Assembly (NCBI RefSeq): GCF_003660455.1
Contig: NZ_QZVR01000020.1
Location: 1-64,000 of the forward strand
From: Nocardioides ferulae
Lineage (GTDB): Bacteria; Actinomycetota; Actinomycetes; Propionibacteriales; Nocardioidaceae
DNA length: 64,000 nucleotides
Direction of reading: 5' to 3'
Shown: positions 7,399 to 17,041 of the stretch, in pieces
Numbering within the stretch: the stretch's first letter is position 1
Layout of the letters: each line of letters begins with the position of its first letter
The notes under the pieces: model-generated
Database searches by the model: none
Told to the model about the DNA's origin: nothing
What the model saw: the letters and a program-made list of their open reading frames with translations, nothing else
Made by a program: the position numbers and the translations under genes

Positions 7399-8268
7399 GT
7401 GCCCCCACCCGAGACGCTCTCCCCCGGCCGGCTGCGCATCCCCGTCGGCGATCTGGTCTTCGACGCCACCGTCGCCGGGCCGGCCCACGGCCGCACGGTC
7501 CTGCTGCTGCACGGCTTCCCGCAATCCAGCTGGTCGTGGCGCCGGGTGATGCCTCGGCTGGCCGAGGCCGGACTGCGCGCGATCGCGCTCGACCAGCGCG
7601 GCTACTCCCTCGACGCCAGCCCCGATCCGGTCCAGGCCTACACCGGCGAGCACCTGGTCGCCGACGTGCTCGGGGTGCTCGACTCGCTCGGCCTCGACGC
7701 CGTGGACCTGGTCGGCCACGACTGGGGCGCCGCCGTCGCCTGGCAGACCGCCGGCCTCCACCCCGAGCGGGTCCGCACGCTGTCGGTCCTGTCCGTGCCC
7801 CACCCGGGCGCCTTCCTCGAGACGCTCGCGCACGACCCCGACCAGCGCGCCCGATCGACGTACATGCTCGACTTCGCCCGCCCCGGCTACGAGGAGGTCC
7901 TGCTGGCCGACGACGCGGCAGCGCTGCGCACACTGCTGGGGCCGAGCGGCGACGTCGACGTGGCGCACATGCTCCAGCGGCTCGGCACGCCGGAGCGCCT
8001 GCGCCGGGCGCTGAACTGGTACGCCGCCCAGACCCGCGAGCGGAACGCGTCGATCCCGCCGGTCGACGTGCCGACCCTGCACCTGTGGTCGGACCAGGAC
8101 CCGTTCCTCGGCGAGGCGGCGACGCGGGCGACCGCGCGGTTCGTCACCGGCCCTTACGAGCTGCACGTGCTGGCCGGGGTCGGCCACTGGATCCCCGAGG
8201 ACGCCCCCGAGACGGTCGGCGAGCTGCTGCTCTCGCACCTGCGCCGGTTCCCGACGCAGGCGGTCTGA
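7399..8268 (+). CDS. Alpha/beta hydrolase, epoxide hydrolase/haloalkane dehalogenase-like
   Basis: A 289-residue alpha/beta hydrolase. The oxyanion motif LLHGFPQSSWSW is at about 35-46. The nucleophile motif VGHDWGAAVAW gives Asp rather than Ser as nucleophile, as in epoxide hydrolases and haloalkane dehalogenases. The acid (near LHLWSDQDPF) and histidine (GVGHWIPEDAPE) lie near the C-terminus. Such enzymes open epoxides through an aspartyl ester; the cap-domain tyrosines cannot be assigned with certainty. A GTG start is used. It is convergent with the NYN gene. The physiological substrate is unknown. Confidence 0.88.
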   Translation: MPPPETLSPGRLRIPVGDLVFDATVAGPAHGRTVLLLHGFPQSSWSWRRVMPRLAEAGLRAIALDQRGYSLDASPDPVQAYTGEHLVADVLGVLDSLGLDAVDLVGHDWGAAVAWQTAGLHPERVRTLSVLSVPHPGAFLETLAHDPDQRARSTYMLDFARPGYEEVLLADDAAALRTLLGPSGDVDVAHMLQRLGTPERLRRALNWYAAQTRERNASIPPVDVPTLHLWSDQDPFLGEAATRATARFVTGPYELHVLAGVGHWIPEDAPETVGELLLSHLRRFPTQAV

Positions 8269-8286
8269 CCCGGACTCGCTGCCCGG

Positions 8287-9210
8287 CTACTCGGCCGTCT
8301 TCTTCGCCGCGGCCCGCTTGGCCGCGGTGCGCTTCGAGGTCGTCCGCTTCGAGGTGACCTTGATGGTCGGGGGCTCGTCGGCGGGTTTCTCCGCTGCGGG
8401 CTTGTCTCCCGCGGGCTTGTCCCCCGCCAGCCTGTCCCCGCCGGCCTTCGCCGACGCCTGCCCCTTGGGCTTCTCCCGCACCAGGACCCCCTGGCCGGCC
8501 TGCCGGCTGACCTCGAACAGCCCGATCGCGGTGACCAGGTCGACCAGCTTGGCGTAGCCCCAGTTGCGGGAGTCGAAGTCCGGCGACTGCTTGGCCACAT
8601 AGCTGCCGACCACGCCCAGGTGCGCCCAGCCGTCGTCGTCGGAGGAGGCGCTGACCCCTTCGCGCAGCAGCCGGACCAGCCGTGCGTCGCCTCGCAGCTC
8701 GTTGGTCGAGCGGCGCGACGGCGCCGAGGTCGTGGGCACGTCGGTGCTGGGCTCGCGCTCCTTGTCGGAGCTGCGCAGCACGTCGAGGTAGACGAACTTG
8801 TCACAGGCCACCCGCAGCGCCTCGGGGGTACGCCGCTCCCCGAAGCCGTAGACCGGCTTGCCGGACTCGCGCAGCCGGGAGGCCAGCTTGGTGAAGTCGC
8901 TGTCGGAGGAGACCAGGCAGAACCCGTCGAGGTCGCCGGTGTAGAGCAGGTCCATCGCGTCGATGATCAGCGCGCTGTCGGTGGAGTTCTTGCCGGTGGT
9001 GTAGGCGAACTGCTGCATCGGCTGGATGGCGTGGGCGTTGAGGACGTCCTTCCAGCCACGCAGCTGGGGGGTGGTCCAGTCGCCGTAGGCCCGCTTCACC
9101 GAGGCGGTGCCGTACTTCGCGATCTCGGCGAGCAGCTCCTCGACGACCGACGGGCTGGTGTTGTCGGCGTCGATGAGGACGGCGAGCTTGGTGAAGTCCG
9201 GTGATGCCAT
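8287..9210 (-). CDS. NYN-domain protein with LOTUS/OST-HTH domain
   Basis: A 307-residue protein. An N-terminal NYN/LabA-like PIN-fold domain (about 5-150) has acidic signatures LIDADN, IDAMDLLYTGDLDG and SSDSDF, the pattern of metal-dependent ribonucleases. A winged-helix LOTUS/OST-HTH domain (about 185-255) follows, including WGYAKLVDLV. The tail contains GDKPAGDKPA repeats and a lysine-rich AKRAAAKK end likely to bind nucleic acid. An RNA-processing or RNA-decay role is expected from the family. The start ATG lies 7 bases after a TAGGGT box and has no Shine-Dalgarno, so the mRNA is probably leaderless. Confidence 0.9.
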   Translation of the reverse strand: MASPDFTKLAVLIDADNTSPSVVEELLAEIAKYGTASVKRAYGDWTTPQLRGWKDVLNAHAIQPMQQFAYTTGKNSTDSALIIDAMDLLYTGDLDGFCLVSSDSDFTKLASRLRESGKPVYGFGERRTPEALRVACDKFVYLDVLRSSDKEREPSTDVPTTSAPSRRSTNELRGDARLVRLLREGVSASSDDDGWAHLGVVGSYVAKQSPDFDSRNWGYAKLVDLVTAIGLFEVSRQAGQGVLVREKPKGQASAKAGGDRLAGDKPAGDKPAAEKPADEPPTIKVTSKRTTSKRTAAKRAAAKKTAE

Positions 9211-9217
9211 CTTCGAG

Positions 9218-9223
9218 ACCCTA
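9218..9223 (-). promoter_or_regulatory. -10 box of the NYN-LOTUS gene (leaderless)
   Basis: TAGGGT on the minus strand lies 7 bases before the ATG. A TAGGTT box at 9262-9267 on the plus strand could serve the divergent acyl-CoA dehydrogenase. Confidence 0.5.
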
Positions 9224-9230
9224 GCCCTGG

Positions 9231-9255
9231 CCGGTGGTCGAGCCTGCCGAGACCC
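9231..9255 (+). repeat. Interspersed GGTGGTCGAGC repeat, copy 1
   Basis: A 25-base element built on GGTGGTCGAGCCTGCCGAG lies in a divergent intergenic region. Identical or single-mismatch copies occur at 35529 and 44341. Confidence 0.85.
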
Positions 9256-9313
9256 ACCCGTTAGGTTTCCAGCGACGGCACCACGCCCGCCCGGCCCGAG
9301 GAGCACCGCAGCG

Positions 9314-11104
9314 ATGAGCTCGATCATGTCCCGACGCGACCTGGACTTCCTGCTGCACGAGTGGCTGAGCACCGACGACCTGCTGGGCCGCGCCGCCTTC
9401 GCCGAGCACTCCCGCGACACCGTGGACGCGGTGCTCGACCTGGCCGAGGCGCTGGCCACCGAGCTGTTCGCCACCCACAACCGGGCCGCCGACCTGGCCG
9501 AGCCGCGCTTCGACGGGGAGCGCGTCGAGGTCCTCCCCGAGGTGGGCGCCGCGCTGCGGGCGTTCGCCGAGGCGGGCTTCCTGGCCGCTCCGCTGCCGGA
9601 GACCGCCGGCGGGATGGGGCTCCCCCAGTCGGTGTTCGGGGCCTGCATGGCCTGGTTCCACGCCGCCAACGCCGGCACCACCGGCTACGCCCTGCTCACG
9701 CTGGCGGCCGCCAACCTGCTTAGCCGGCACGGCGACGCCGACCAGGTGGCCCGCTACGTGGGCCCGATGACCGAGGGCCGGTTCTTCGGCACCATGGCGC
9801 TCTCGGAACCACAGGCCGGCTCCAGCCTCGCCGACATCACCACCCGGGCCGAGCCGCAGGACGACGGCAGCTACCGGCTGTTCGGACGCAAGATGTGGAT
9901 CTCCGGCGGCGACCACGAACTGTCGGAGAACATCGTCCACCTCGTGCTCGCCCGGACCCCCGGCGCACCGGCCGGCACTCGCGGCATCTCGCTGTTCTGC
10001 GTGCCGAAGGTGCTCGTGGGCGACGACGGGTCGCTGGGCGAGCGCAACGACGTCGTGCTCGCCGGCATCAACCACAAGATGGGCTTCCGCGGCACGGTCA
10101 ACACCGCGCCCGTGCTGGGCGACGGCGCCTTCACCCCCGGTGGCCGCGCAGGCGCGGTCGGCCACCTGGTCGGCGAGCTGCACCGCGGCCTGCCGGTGAT
10201 GTTCTCGATGATGAACGAGGCGCGCATCGGCGTCGGCCTGTGCGCCACGGCGCTGGGCTACACCGGCTACCTCAAGTCGCTGGCCTACGCCCGCGAGCGC
10301 ACCCAGGGCCGGCTCCCCGGCGCGGGCCCCGACGACCCGCAGGTCCCGCTGGTCGAGCACGCCGACGTCCGCCGGATGCTGCTGGCCCAGAAGAGCTACG
10401 TCGAGGGGGCGCTGGCGCTGAACCTCTACTGCGCCCGGCTGGTCGACGACGTGGAGTCCCTCGACGACGGGCCGGCGCGCACCCAGGCCGAGCAGCTGCT
10501 CGGCCTGCTCACGCCGGTGGCGAAGAGCTGGCCCTCGCAGTGGTGCCTGGCCGCCAACGACCTGGCGATCCAGGTCCTCGGCGGCGCCGGCTACACCCGC
10601 GACCACGACGTCGAGCAGCACTACCGCGACAACCGGCTCAACCCGATCCACGAGGGCACCCACGGCATCCAGGCGATGGACCTGCTCGGCCGCAAGGTGC
10701 TGCTCGACGGCGGTGCCGCGCTGGGTGTGCTGGCCGACCGCGTCCGCGGCACCGCCGAGCGGGCCGCCGCGGCCGGCGGCGAGGGGCCCGGGCACGCCGC
10801 CGCGCTGACCGCGACGCTGGACCGGCTGCTCGAGGTGACCGCCCGGGTCGGCGGTCTCGGCGACCCACGCCAGGTGCTGGCCGAGGCGACGGCGTACCTC
10901 GAGGCGACCGGCCACCTGATCGTGGGCTGGCTGTGGCTCGAGCAGTGGTTGGCCGCCCACGGGCGCGAGGGCGGCTTCTACGACGGCAAGCGCGCGGCCA
11001 CCCGCTTCTTCCTCACCCGGGAGCTGCCCCGGGTGGCGCCGTGGCTCGACGTGGTGGCGGCCGCCGACGGCCTCACTCTCGATCTCGACCCGACCAGTCT
11101 CTGA
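9314..11104 (+). CDS. Acyl-CoA dehydrogenase, long (about 600 aa) type
   Basis: A 596-residue FAD enzyme of the acyl-CoA dehydrogenase family, which catalyses alpha,beta-dehydrogenation in beta-oxidation. The N-terminal helical domain, middle beta domain (ALSEPQAGSSLADITT, KMWISGGDH, about 155-205) and C-terminal helical domain are present. IHEGTHGIQAMDL (about 440) carries the expected catalytic Glu and FAD contacts. An extra C-terminal region of about 130 residues matches long FadE-type members. A GAGGAG site precedes the ATG; an ATG four codons later is possible. The next gene starts 11 bases after the stop, so both are probably one operon. Confidence 0.92.
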   Translation: MSSIMSRRDLDFLLHEWLSTDDLLGRAAFAEHSRDTVDAVLDLAEALATELFATHNRAADLAEPRFDGERVEVLPEVGAALRAFAEAGFLAAPLPETAGGMGLPQSVFGACMAWFHAANAGTTGYALLTLAAANLLSRHGDADQVARYVGPMTEGRFFGTMALSEPQAGSSLADITTRAEPQDDGSYRLFGRKMWISGGDHELSENIVHLVLARTPGAPAGTRGISLFCVPKVLVGDDGSLGERNDVVLAGINHKMGFRGTVNTAPVLGDGAFTPGGRAGAVGHLVGELHRGLPVMFSMMNEARIGVGLCATALGYTGYLKSLAYARERTQGRLPGAGPDDPQVPLVEHADVRRMLLAQKSYVEGALALNLYCARLVDDVESLDDGPARTQAEQLLGLLTPVAKSWPSQWCLAANDLAIQVLGGAGYTRDHDVEQHYRDNRLNPIHEGTHGIQAMDLLGRKVLLDGGAALGVLADRVRGTAERAAAAGGEGPGHAAALTATLDRLLEVTARVGGLGDPRQVLAEATAYLEATGHLIVGWLWLEQWLAAHGREGGFYDGKRAATRFFLTRELPRVAPWLDVVAAADGLTLDLDPTSL

Positions 11105-11115
11105 GGAGCCCACGC

Positions 11116-12378
11116 GTGCTTGACGAACCGCTCGACCTGCCCTGCGGCCTCCGGCTGCCCAACCGGCTGGTGCGCGCGGCCATGACCGAGAGCCTGGCCG
11201 ACCGCGGGCACGAGCCGTCCGATCGGCTCCGCCGGCTCTACACGGAGACCTGCGCGGCCGGCGCCGGGCTGGTCCTCACCGGCAACGTGATGGTCGACCG
11301 GCGCCACCTGGAGCGCAGCCGCAACGTGGTCGTCGACGCAACGACCGACCGCGAGGCACTGCGCCGGTGGGCCGAGTCGTGCGCCGCGGCGCCGACCTTC
11401 GTGCAGCTGAGCCACCCCGGACGGCAGACCTCCAGGTTCGTCAATCCCCACCCCGTGGCTCCGTCGGCGGGGCCGGCCGTGGCGCTGGCCGGGTTGTTCG
11501 CGGCGCCGCGGGCGCTGACCCGCCCCGAGGTCGGCGAGCTGCGCGACCGCTTCGTCGACGCCGGCCGGCGGCTGGTCACGGCCGGCTTCCCGGGTGTCCA
11601 GGTGCACGGTGCGCACGGTTACCTGCTCAGCAGCTTCCTAGACCCGCGGCACAACCAGCGCGACGACGAGTACGGCGGCGACCTGGCCGGGCGGGCCCGG
11701 CTGCTGCTGGAGATCGTCGAGGGGCTGCGCCAGGTGTTGCCTCGGGAGGCCGGCGTGGCGGTGAAGCTCGACTCCCGCGACGGCGGTCTCGACGACCTGG
11801 TTCGGCTGGTCGGCCTGCTCGAGTCAGCCGGCGTCGACCTGGTGGAGGTGTCCGGCGGCAGCTACGAGGATCCGGCGATGGTCGGCCTGGACGCCGACGG
11901 CCGGCCGCTGGAGACCGGCCCGCAGGAGTCGCCGTTCAGCGCCGCCGCGGTGGCGGTGGCGGCCGCGACCACGGTGCCGGTGGTCCTCACCGGCGGCTTC
12001 CTCACCCGGGCCGCGATGGAGCGGACGCTGGGCGCCGGGGTCGCCGCGGTCGGCGCCGGGCGACCGCTCGCCGTACGCCCACGGCTGGCCGGCGAGCTGG
12101 TGCGAGCCGAGGCGGACTCACTGGACCGGCCGGCGCCGCGGCTCGGCGGCCCGACCTGGTTCCGCCGCACCGTGGGGGTCTCCGCCGGGCCGGGCTGGCA
12201 CCGGCTGCAGCTGGCCCGCACCGCCGCCGGCCGGCCGCCCGCGCTGCGGCTGCCCGCGCTGCTCGCCGCGGCGGACTACGCCGCGCTCGACTCGGCCCGC
12301 GCACTGGTCGAGAGGCGGTCGCGGATGCGGCGGGCGGACCTGGCCGACCGGCGCTCGGCCCCGACGCTCAGGCGGTGA
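11116..12378 (+). CDS. NADH:flavin oxidoreductase (old yellow enzyme family)
   Basis: A 420-residue FMN TIM-barrel protein. It has NRLVRAAMTE near the N-terminus, FVQLSHPGRQ at the substrate site, and GVQVHGAHGYLLSSFLDPRHN followed by DEYGG, the strongest OYE-family signature. VVLTGGF near the C-terminus contributes phosphate binding. Family members reduce activated C=C bonds; some bacterial ones act as 2,4-dienoyl-CoA reductases, but the C-terminal FeS/NAD half of those enzymes is absent here. The GTG start uses the GAGGAG at the preceding stop. The pairing with an acyl-CoA dehydrogenase suggests unsaturated acyl or enone substrates. Its 3' end overlaps the convergent gene by 11 bases. Confidence 0.9.
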   Translation: MLDEPLDLPCGLRLPNRLVRAAMTESLADRGHEPSDRLRRLYTETCAAGAGLVLTGNVMVDRRHLERSRNVVVDATTDREALRRWAESCAAAPTFVQLSHPGRQTSRFVNPHPVAPSAGPAVALAGLFAAPRALTRPEVGELRDRFVDAGRRLVTAGFPGVQVHGAHGYLLSSFLDPRHNQRDDEYGGDLAGRARLLLEIVEGLRQVLPREAGVAVKLDSRDGGLDDLVRLVGLLESAGVDLVEVSGGSYEDPAMVGLDADGRPLETGPQESPFSAAAVAVAAATTVPVVLTGGFLTRAAMERTLGAGVAAVGAGRPLAVRPRLAGELVRAEADSLDRPAPRLGGPTWFRRTVGVSAGPGWHRLQLARTAAGRPPALRLPALLAAADYAALDSARALVERRSRMRRADLADRRSAPTLRR

Positions 12379-13066
12379 CGGGGACCGGCTGCAGCCGCGC
12401 GGGCCCCAGCAGGCCCTCCTGGCGGGCGACCAGCGCCGCCAGGCCGATCGTCGCGAACGCGGCGACCACGTTGATCGTCAGCATCGAGACGCTCTTGACC
12501 AGCACGAACGTCTCCAGCGACTGAGACTGCAGCAACCACAGGGTCATCCCGGCCTTGGCCAGGCCGAGCACCGCCCACATGATCGTGAGGTTGCGGAAGA
12601 GCCGGCGCACGCGCGGGCGCATCGCCAGCTCGTGGTCCATCGGATAGAAGTCGCCGGCGAGCCGGGCCACCATCGGCCGGGCACTGGCCAGCGAGAGCAG
12701 GAACAGCCCGGCGACCAGGCCATCGCTGATGATCGGCTGGAAGAAGTAGAGCCAGGCGCTGTCGGCGACGACCGAGAGCAGGGTCCGGCCGGTGAGCAGG
12801 ACGGCCGCCAGGATCAGGAGCCCGGAGGTACGCCGTCCGGTCACCGCACGCCAGGCGATCGCACCGTAGGACCAGCCGAGCGCGACGACGATGGCCGCCC
12901 AGACGCCGGCGAGCACGAACACGCCGTAGAACAGCACGGCGGGCACGACCACGGCGATCAGGAGGCTCAGCGAGACCCGGCGCACCACGGTCAGCAGACC
13001 GGGCCGGTGCGGCTGATCGGCGCACAGCGGGGCGGGGTCGGTGGTCAGGGTGTCAGCAGATGCCAC
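12368..13066 (-). CDS. VC0807-type integral membrane protein
   Basis: A 232-residue protein with about six hydrophobic segments. WSYGAIAWRAVTGRR and SVVADSAWLYFFQPIISDG resemble the VC0807-family membrane proteins of actinobacteria, which have no established function. The GTG start is uncertain; an upstream GTG at 13165 would fall inside the putative -10 box TACAGT and is therefore less likely. The stop overlaps the end of the convergent old yellow enzyme gene. Confidence 0.75.
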   Translation of the reverse strand: MASADTLTTDPAPLCADQPHRPGLLTVVRRVSLSLLIAVVVPAVLFYGVFVLAGVWAAIVVALGWSYGAIAWRAVTGRRTSGLLILAAVLLTGRTLLSVVADSAWLYFFQPIISDGLVAGLFLLSLASARPMVARLAGDFYPMDHELAMRPRVRRLFRNLTIMWAVLGLAKAGMTLWLLQSQSLETFVLVKSVSMLTINVVAAFATIGLAALVARQEGLLGPARLQPVPVTA

Positions 13067-13163
13067 GAGAAGCCGGTCCTGCCGGCGCGGTGGACGCCGG
13101 ACTGGTGTCGTCGCCGCGAACCGACGACGGGAATCGACGTCTGCGGGGTTTCCCGGCCCCTCC

Positions 13164-13187
13164 ACTGTACGCGGAGAACGGCCGTTC
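13164..13187 (-). promoter_or_regulatory. Putative promoter with GAACGGCCGTTC palindrome
   Basis: TACAGT (13164-13169, minus strand) is a good TANNNT -10 for the VC0807-like gene, giving a leader of about 90 bases. A perfect 12-base palindrome GAACGGCCGTTC (13176-13187) lies in the spacer region just upstream, where a repressor could act. The regulator is unknown. Confidence 0.35.
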
Positions 13188-13235
13188 CCCGGCCGGGTCG
13201 TCGGCCCGTGGTCCGGTGACCTTCTCCTCTGGCCC

Positions 13236-14864
13236 TCACCCGCCGAGGCCGAGCTCCTCGGCGCTGCGCTGGCGCATCTCGACCTTGCGGATCTTGCCGG
13301 TGACCGTCATCGGGAACTCCTCGACGACCATCACGTAGCGCGGGATCTTGTAGTGGGCGATCTTGCCGGTGGCGAACTCCCGCACCGCGTCGGCGTCGAT
13401 CGATGCGGCTCCGGACCGCAGCCGCACCCAGGCGCACAGCTCCTCGCCGTACCTCTCGTCGGGCACGCCGACGACCTGGACGTCCTCGATGTCGGGGTGG
13501 GTGTAGAGGAACTCCTCGATCTCGCGGGGGTAGATGTTCTCGCCGCCGCGGATCACCATGTCCTTGATCCGGCCAACGATCTCGCAGTAGCCGTCCTCGC
13601 GCATCACCGCCAGGTCGCCGGTGTGCATCCAGCCGTCGGCGTCGACCGCCTCCGCGGTCTTCGCGGGCTCCTCCCAGTAGCCGAGCATCACCGAGTAGCC
13701 GCGGGTGCAGAACTCACCGGGGGTGCCGCGGTCGACCGTCTGGCCGGTGGTCGGGTCGACGACCTTGATCTCCAGGTGCGGGTGCACCCGCCCGATGGTG
13801 GCGGTACGCCGCTCGAGGTCGTCGTCGGGCCGCGTCTGGCAGGAGACGGGCGAGGTCTCGGTCATCCCGTAGGCGATCGACACCTGGGTCATCCCCATGT
13901 CGTCGATGCAGCGGCGCATCACCTCGACCGGGCAGACCGAGCCGGCCATGATCCCGGTGCGCAGCGAGCCGAGGTCGTGCTCGGCGAACGTGGGGTGGTT
14001 CTGCATCGCGATGAACATCGTCGGCACGCCGTAGACCGCGGTGCAGCGCTCGGCGGCGATGGTGCGCAGGGTGACCTCGGGGTCGAAGGCGGGGGCCGGG
14101 ATCACCATCGTGGCGCCGTGGCTGGTGCTGCCGAGGTTGGCCATCACCATCCCGAAGCAGTGGTAGAAGGGCACCGGGATGCAGAGCCGGTCCTCCGCGC
14201 CGAGCTCGATCAGCTCGGTGGTGAGGTAGCCGTTGTTCAGGATGTTGCGGTGGCTCAGCGTCGCGCCCTTGGGCCGGCCGGTGGTGCCGGAGGTGTACTG
14301 GATGTTGATCGGGTCGCCGGGGTCGAGCGTCGCGGCCCGGGCGGCGACGGCGTCGTCGGCCACCGACCGCCCCTCGTCGACCAGCGCGGCCCAGTCGTCG
14401 GTGTCGATGAGCACCACCCGCTCCAGCCCCGGCTGGTCGGCGCGGATGCCCTCGATCATCGCGGCGTAGTCGCTGGTCTTGAACCGGCTGACCGCCAGCA
14501 GCATCCGCAGGCCCGACTGCTCGACGGCGAAGGCGAGCTCGTGGGAGCGGTAGGCGGGGTTGACGTTGACGAGCACCACCCCGATCCGGGCGGTGGCGTA
14601 CTGCACGAGGGTCCACTCGGCACAGTTGGGCGCCCAGATGCCGACCCGGTCGCCCTTCTCGAGGCCGGCGGCGAGCAGCCCGCGCGCGAGGTCGTCGACG
14701 TCGCGGTCGAGCTCGGCCCAGGTCCAGCGGCGTCCGGTCGCGACCTCGACGAGCGCCTCGCCGTCGGGCCGGGCGGCGACCGTGCGCGCCAGGTTGGCCC
14801 CGATCGTCTCCTCGAGCAGCGGTGGCTGGGTCTCCCCCTGGGCGTAGGACGGCTCGACGCTCAT
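13236..14864 (-). CDS. AMP-binding fatty-acyl-CoA synthetase
   Basis: A 542-residue adenylate-forming ligase that would activate a carboxylic acid with ATP and CoA. The P-loop-like motif [12 protein letters not shown] is at about 185. [11 protein letters not shown] (A5) and YSVMLGYW follow, then TGDLAVM with the hinge region [30 protein letters not shown] carries the C-terminal catalytic Lys. The spacing is typical of medium/long-chain FadD enzymes. The ATG lies 7 bases after a TATCCT box, suggesting its own leaderless transcript rather than read-through from the upstream redox operon 50 bases away. Chain-length preference is unknown. Confidence 0.93.
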   Translation of the reverse strand: MSVEPSYAQGETQPPLLEETIGANLARTVAARPDGEALVEVATGRRWTWAELDRDVDDLARGLLAAGLEKGDRVGIWAPNCAEWTLVQYATARIGVVLVNVNPAYRSHELAFAVEQSGLRMLLAVSRFKTSDYAAMIEGIRADQPGLERVVLIDTDDWAALVDEGRSVADDAVAARAATLDPGDPINIQYTSGTTGRPKGATLSHRNILNNGYLTTELIELGAEDRLCIPVPFYHCFGMVMANLGSTSHGATMVIPAPAFDPEVTLRTIAAERCTAVYGVPTMFIAMQNHPTFAEHDLGSLRTGIMAGSVCPVEVMRRCIDDMGMTQVSIAYGMTETSPVSCQTRPDDDLERRTATIGRVHPHLEIKVVDPTTGQTVDRGTPGEFCTRGYSVMLGYWEEPAKTAEAVDADGWMHTGDLAVMREDGYCEIVGRIKDMVIRGGENIYPREIEEFLYTHPDIEDVQVVGVPDERYGEELCAWVRLRSGAASIDADAVREFATGKIAHYKIPRYVMVVEEFPMTVTGKIRKVEMRQRSAEELGLGG

Positions 14865-14871
14865 GGAGCCG

Positions 14872-14877
14872 AGGATA
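14872..14877 (-). promoter_or_regulatory. -10 box of the acyl-CoA synthetase gene (leaderless)
   Basis: TATCCT on the minus strand, 7 bases before the ATG. There is no Shine-Dalgarno between box and start. Confidence 0.5.
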
Positions 14878-14914
14878 GGCCGCGCGTGACCGGAGCCACA
14901 CCCTCGCCGAGGCG

Positions 14915-15826
14915 TCACTGAGTCACGCGTTCTCGCGGCGTGTCGGGGAACGCTTGACAACTCATCGCACCGGCCGGCCCCGGTCCACTCCTCGCTCCCC
15001 CGCGCACCCGGCGCCAGGCCACGAGGACGGCCACGAGCAGCACCCCGGCCGGCAGCAGCCAGGCCGGCACCCCCGCCGCCCACTCGGTGACCGCGCGCTG
15101 GGCGGAGAACTCGAGGTCGACGGTGTCGCCGAGCCCGAACGTGCCGGTGATGCCGGCGGTGCCGTCGTAGCGCAGGAACAGCACCCCGACCGCGACGAGC
15201 AGCACTCCCGCGACGGCCGAGGTGGTGTGCACCCGGAGCGGTCCCCAGGTCAGCACCCGTCCGCGCAGCCAGCGCCGGCCGCCGAGGTCGAAGCGGTCCC
15301 ACAGACCGGCCAGCACCAGCAGCGGCGCGGCCATGCCGAGCGCGTAGACCGCGAGCAGCAGGCCACCGCGCCACGGTGAGCTCTGGGTCGCCGCCACGGT
15401 CAGGATCGCCCCGAGCACCGGCCCCGAGCAGAACCCGGCCAGCCCGTAGACCGCTCCGAGCACCATCGTGGAGAGCCACCCGGAACCCTGGCGGCTGCTC
15501 GACCAGGACTGCAGCCGGCCCGCGAACGGAAGCGCGAAGCCGCGACCGAGGAGCTGCCACACGCCCAGGCCGATGATCGTCCACCCGGCGACCGCGATCA
15601 GCAGCGGCCGGTGGCCGTAGAAGAGGGACGACGCCGCCGCCGCACCGGTGCCCAGCGGCACCAGGGTGAGCAGCAGCCCGACGTAGAAGACCAGGGTCCG
15701 CGCCACCAGCGCCCGCTTGCTGGCGAACGCGTAGGCGAAGAACGACGGCAGCAGCAGCGCGCTGCACGGCGAGAGCAGCGCGAGGACGCCGGCGGCGAAC
15801 GCCGCGAGCACACCGACCTCGGTCAC
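14915..15826 (-). CDS. CcdA/DsbD-like thiol-electron transfer membrane protein
   Basis: A 303-residue membrane protein with six core hydrophobic segments and extra C-terminal ones. It carries the two conserved cysteines of CcdA proteins in [12 protein letters not shown] (TM1) and [12 protein letters not shown] (TM4). The family passes reducing equivalents from cytoplasmic thioredoxin to extracytoplasmic thiol proteins, for example for cytochrome c maturation or DsbA-like partners. It is the last gene of a four-gene coupled operon. Its GTG overlaps the DsbA stop as GTGA, making the anchored DsbA-like protein the obvious partner. No cytochrome c genes are nearby, so a dedicated redox pair is more likely. 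Confidence 0.9.
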   Translation of the reverse strand: MTEVGVLAAFAAGVLALLSPCSALLLPSFFAYAFASKRALVARTLVFYVGLLLTLVPLGTGAAAASSLFYGHRPLLIAVAGWTIIGLGVWQLLGRGFALPFAGRLQSWSSSRQGSGWLSTMVLGAVYGLAGFCSGPVLGAILTVAATQSSPWRGGLLLAVYALGMAAPLLVLAGLWDRFDLGGRRWLRGRVLTWGPLRVHTTSAVAGVLLVAVGVLFLRYDGTAGITGTFGLGDTVDLEFSAQRAVTEWAAGVPAWLLPAGVLLVAVLVAWRRVRGGARSGPGPAGAMSCQAFPDTPRERVTQ

Positions 15827-16548
15827 GACGCTGCCGCGTCCTCGATGACCTGCTCGAAGACCTCGGTCGGCTGGGCGCCGACGATCGGCGTCCCGTTGAC
15901 GAGGAAGGAGGGGGTGCCGGTGACGCCGATCGACTGGCCCTCGGCGAAGTCGTCACGGACCTGCTGCTCGATCTTCGCGGAGTCGAGGTCGGCCTCGAAC
16001 TGCTCGACGTCGAGGCCGAGCTGCTCGGCGATGCCGATCACGTAGTCCCGGTCCAGGTTGCCGCTGTTCGGCGGCAGCTGCTCGGCGTACATCGCGTCGT
16101 GGAACTCCCAGAAGCTGTCCTGCGCGGCGGCCGCGCGGCCGGCCAGCGCCGCGGTGGTCGACTCGGGCCCGAGGTAGGGGAAGTCGCGCCACTCGATGCG
16201 CAGCGTGCCGTCGGCGACGTACTTCTCCTCCAGCACCGGGGCGGTGTCGCGGGCGAACTTGCCGCAGAACGGGCACTGGAACTCCGAGTAGGCGATCAGC
16301 ACCACCGGGGCGTCGACGTCGCCCATGGCCATCGGGTCGTCCTGCTGGCGGCGGGCGAGCCCGGCCAGCGGGTCGTCGCCCCCGCCCTGCTCGGCGCTGC
16401 TCGCGGCCGCGGGGCCCGCCGCCTCGTCGCCGGCGTCGCCGTCACCTCCGGTGAGCTGGCCGATCAGCGTGGCCAGCAACGCGACCGCCGCCACGGCGGC
16501 GATGACGAGCGGGATGACGGGGCTCTTGCGGGTGGATCGCTCAGGCAC
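15823..16548 (-). CDS. Membrane-anchored DsbA-like thioredoxin-fold protein
   Basis: A 241-residue protein with a short cytoplasmic N-terminus, one signal-anchor helix (about 10-32) and an acidic Gly/Ala linker. The DsbA-type thioredoxin domain contains the active site FQCPFCGKF (Cys about 92 and 95) and the cis-proline motif GVTGTPSF. It would oxidise or isomerise thiols outside the membrane. GGAGGAAG is correctly spaced before the GTG at 16548, so this start is preferred to more distal ones. Its start overlaps the preceding gene by 8 bases and its stop overlaps CcdA. The coupling with CcdA suggests a reductive rather than an oxidative role (inference). Confidence 0.9.
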   Translation of the reverse strand: MPERSTRKSPVIPLVIAAVAAVALLATLIGQLTGGDGDAGDEAAGPAAASSAEQGGGDDPLAGLARRQQDDPMAMGDVDAPVVLIAYSEFQCPFCGKFARDTAPVLEEKYVADGTLRIEWRDFPYLGPESTTAALAGRAAAAQDSFWEFHDAMYAEQLPPNSGNLDRDYVIGIAEQLGLDVEQFEADLDSAKIEQQVRDDFAEGQSIGVTGTPSFLVNGTPIVGAQPTEVFEQVIEDAAAS

Positions 16549-17041
16549 GTGCTTCCTCCGAGTCGGGGGTGGCGGGGTCGGCGGCGGGGCCACCGGTGGT
16601 GGGGCAGGACAGCTCGCCGAGGAGCCGCTGGCGCAGCGCCCAGGCGAGCAACGCCACCGCGGCGACCTGCAGCAACGGCTGGACGGGCTCGAACCAGGTC
16701 ATGGCGCCGGCGCTGCCGAGCGCGATCAGGACGAGCTTGTTGCAGACCGGGCAGCCGACCGCGAAGAAGGTCAGCAGGCTCCCGGCCCAGCCGCCGCGCC
16801 GCGAGCCGCGGTCGGTCGGGGTCTCGACCGGGTTGGCGACGTAGGAGCCGACCAGCAGGCCGGCGAGCACCGACGAGACCAGCAGCGAGGGCCAGGCCCA
16901 CCACGTCGGCGGCACCTCGCGACCGAAGACCGGGGTGTCGATCAGGTCGGTCGGGATCGCCACGACGAGCACGAACGCGGCGCCGGAGACCAGGGCGGTG
17001 AGCCAGCGGCGGGCGGGCCAGAGCCGCAGCGCGGCGATCAT
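16541..17041 (-). CDS. Integral membrane protein with CPVCNK motif
   Basis: A 166-residue protein with about four hydrophobic segments. Its distinguishing feature is a CxxC in FFAVGCPVCNKLVLIALG, at the start of the third segment, close to the membrane face. The tail is hydrophilic (CPTTGG...DSEEARA) with a further Cys. I cannot name the family. The position between an ArsR-rhodanese regulator (ATGA overlap) and a DsbA-like protein suggests an electron-relay or sulfur-related membrane component. A VKOR-like activity is not supported: the size and motif do not fit. Confidence 0.75.
   Translation of the reverse strand: MIAALRLWPARRWLTALVSGAAFVLVVAIPTDLIDTPVFGREVPPTWWAWPSLLVSSVLAGLLVGSYVANPVETPTDRGSRRGGWAGSLLTFFAVGCPVCNKLVLIALGSAGAMTWFEPVQPLLQVAAVALLAWALRQRLLGELSCPTTGGPAADPATPDSEEARA

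Noticed and set aside
16541-17041. CxxC membrane protein as a VKOR homolog
   Set aside because: It has a CxxC and about four TM segments, but lacks the second conserved Cys pair and Ser/Thr pattern of VKOR proteins, and the surrounding residues do not match.
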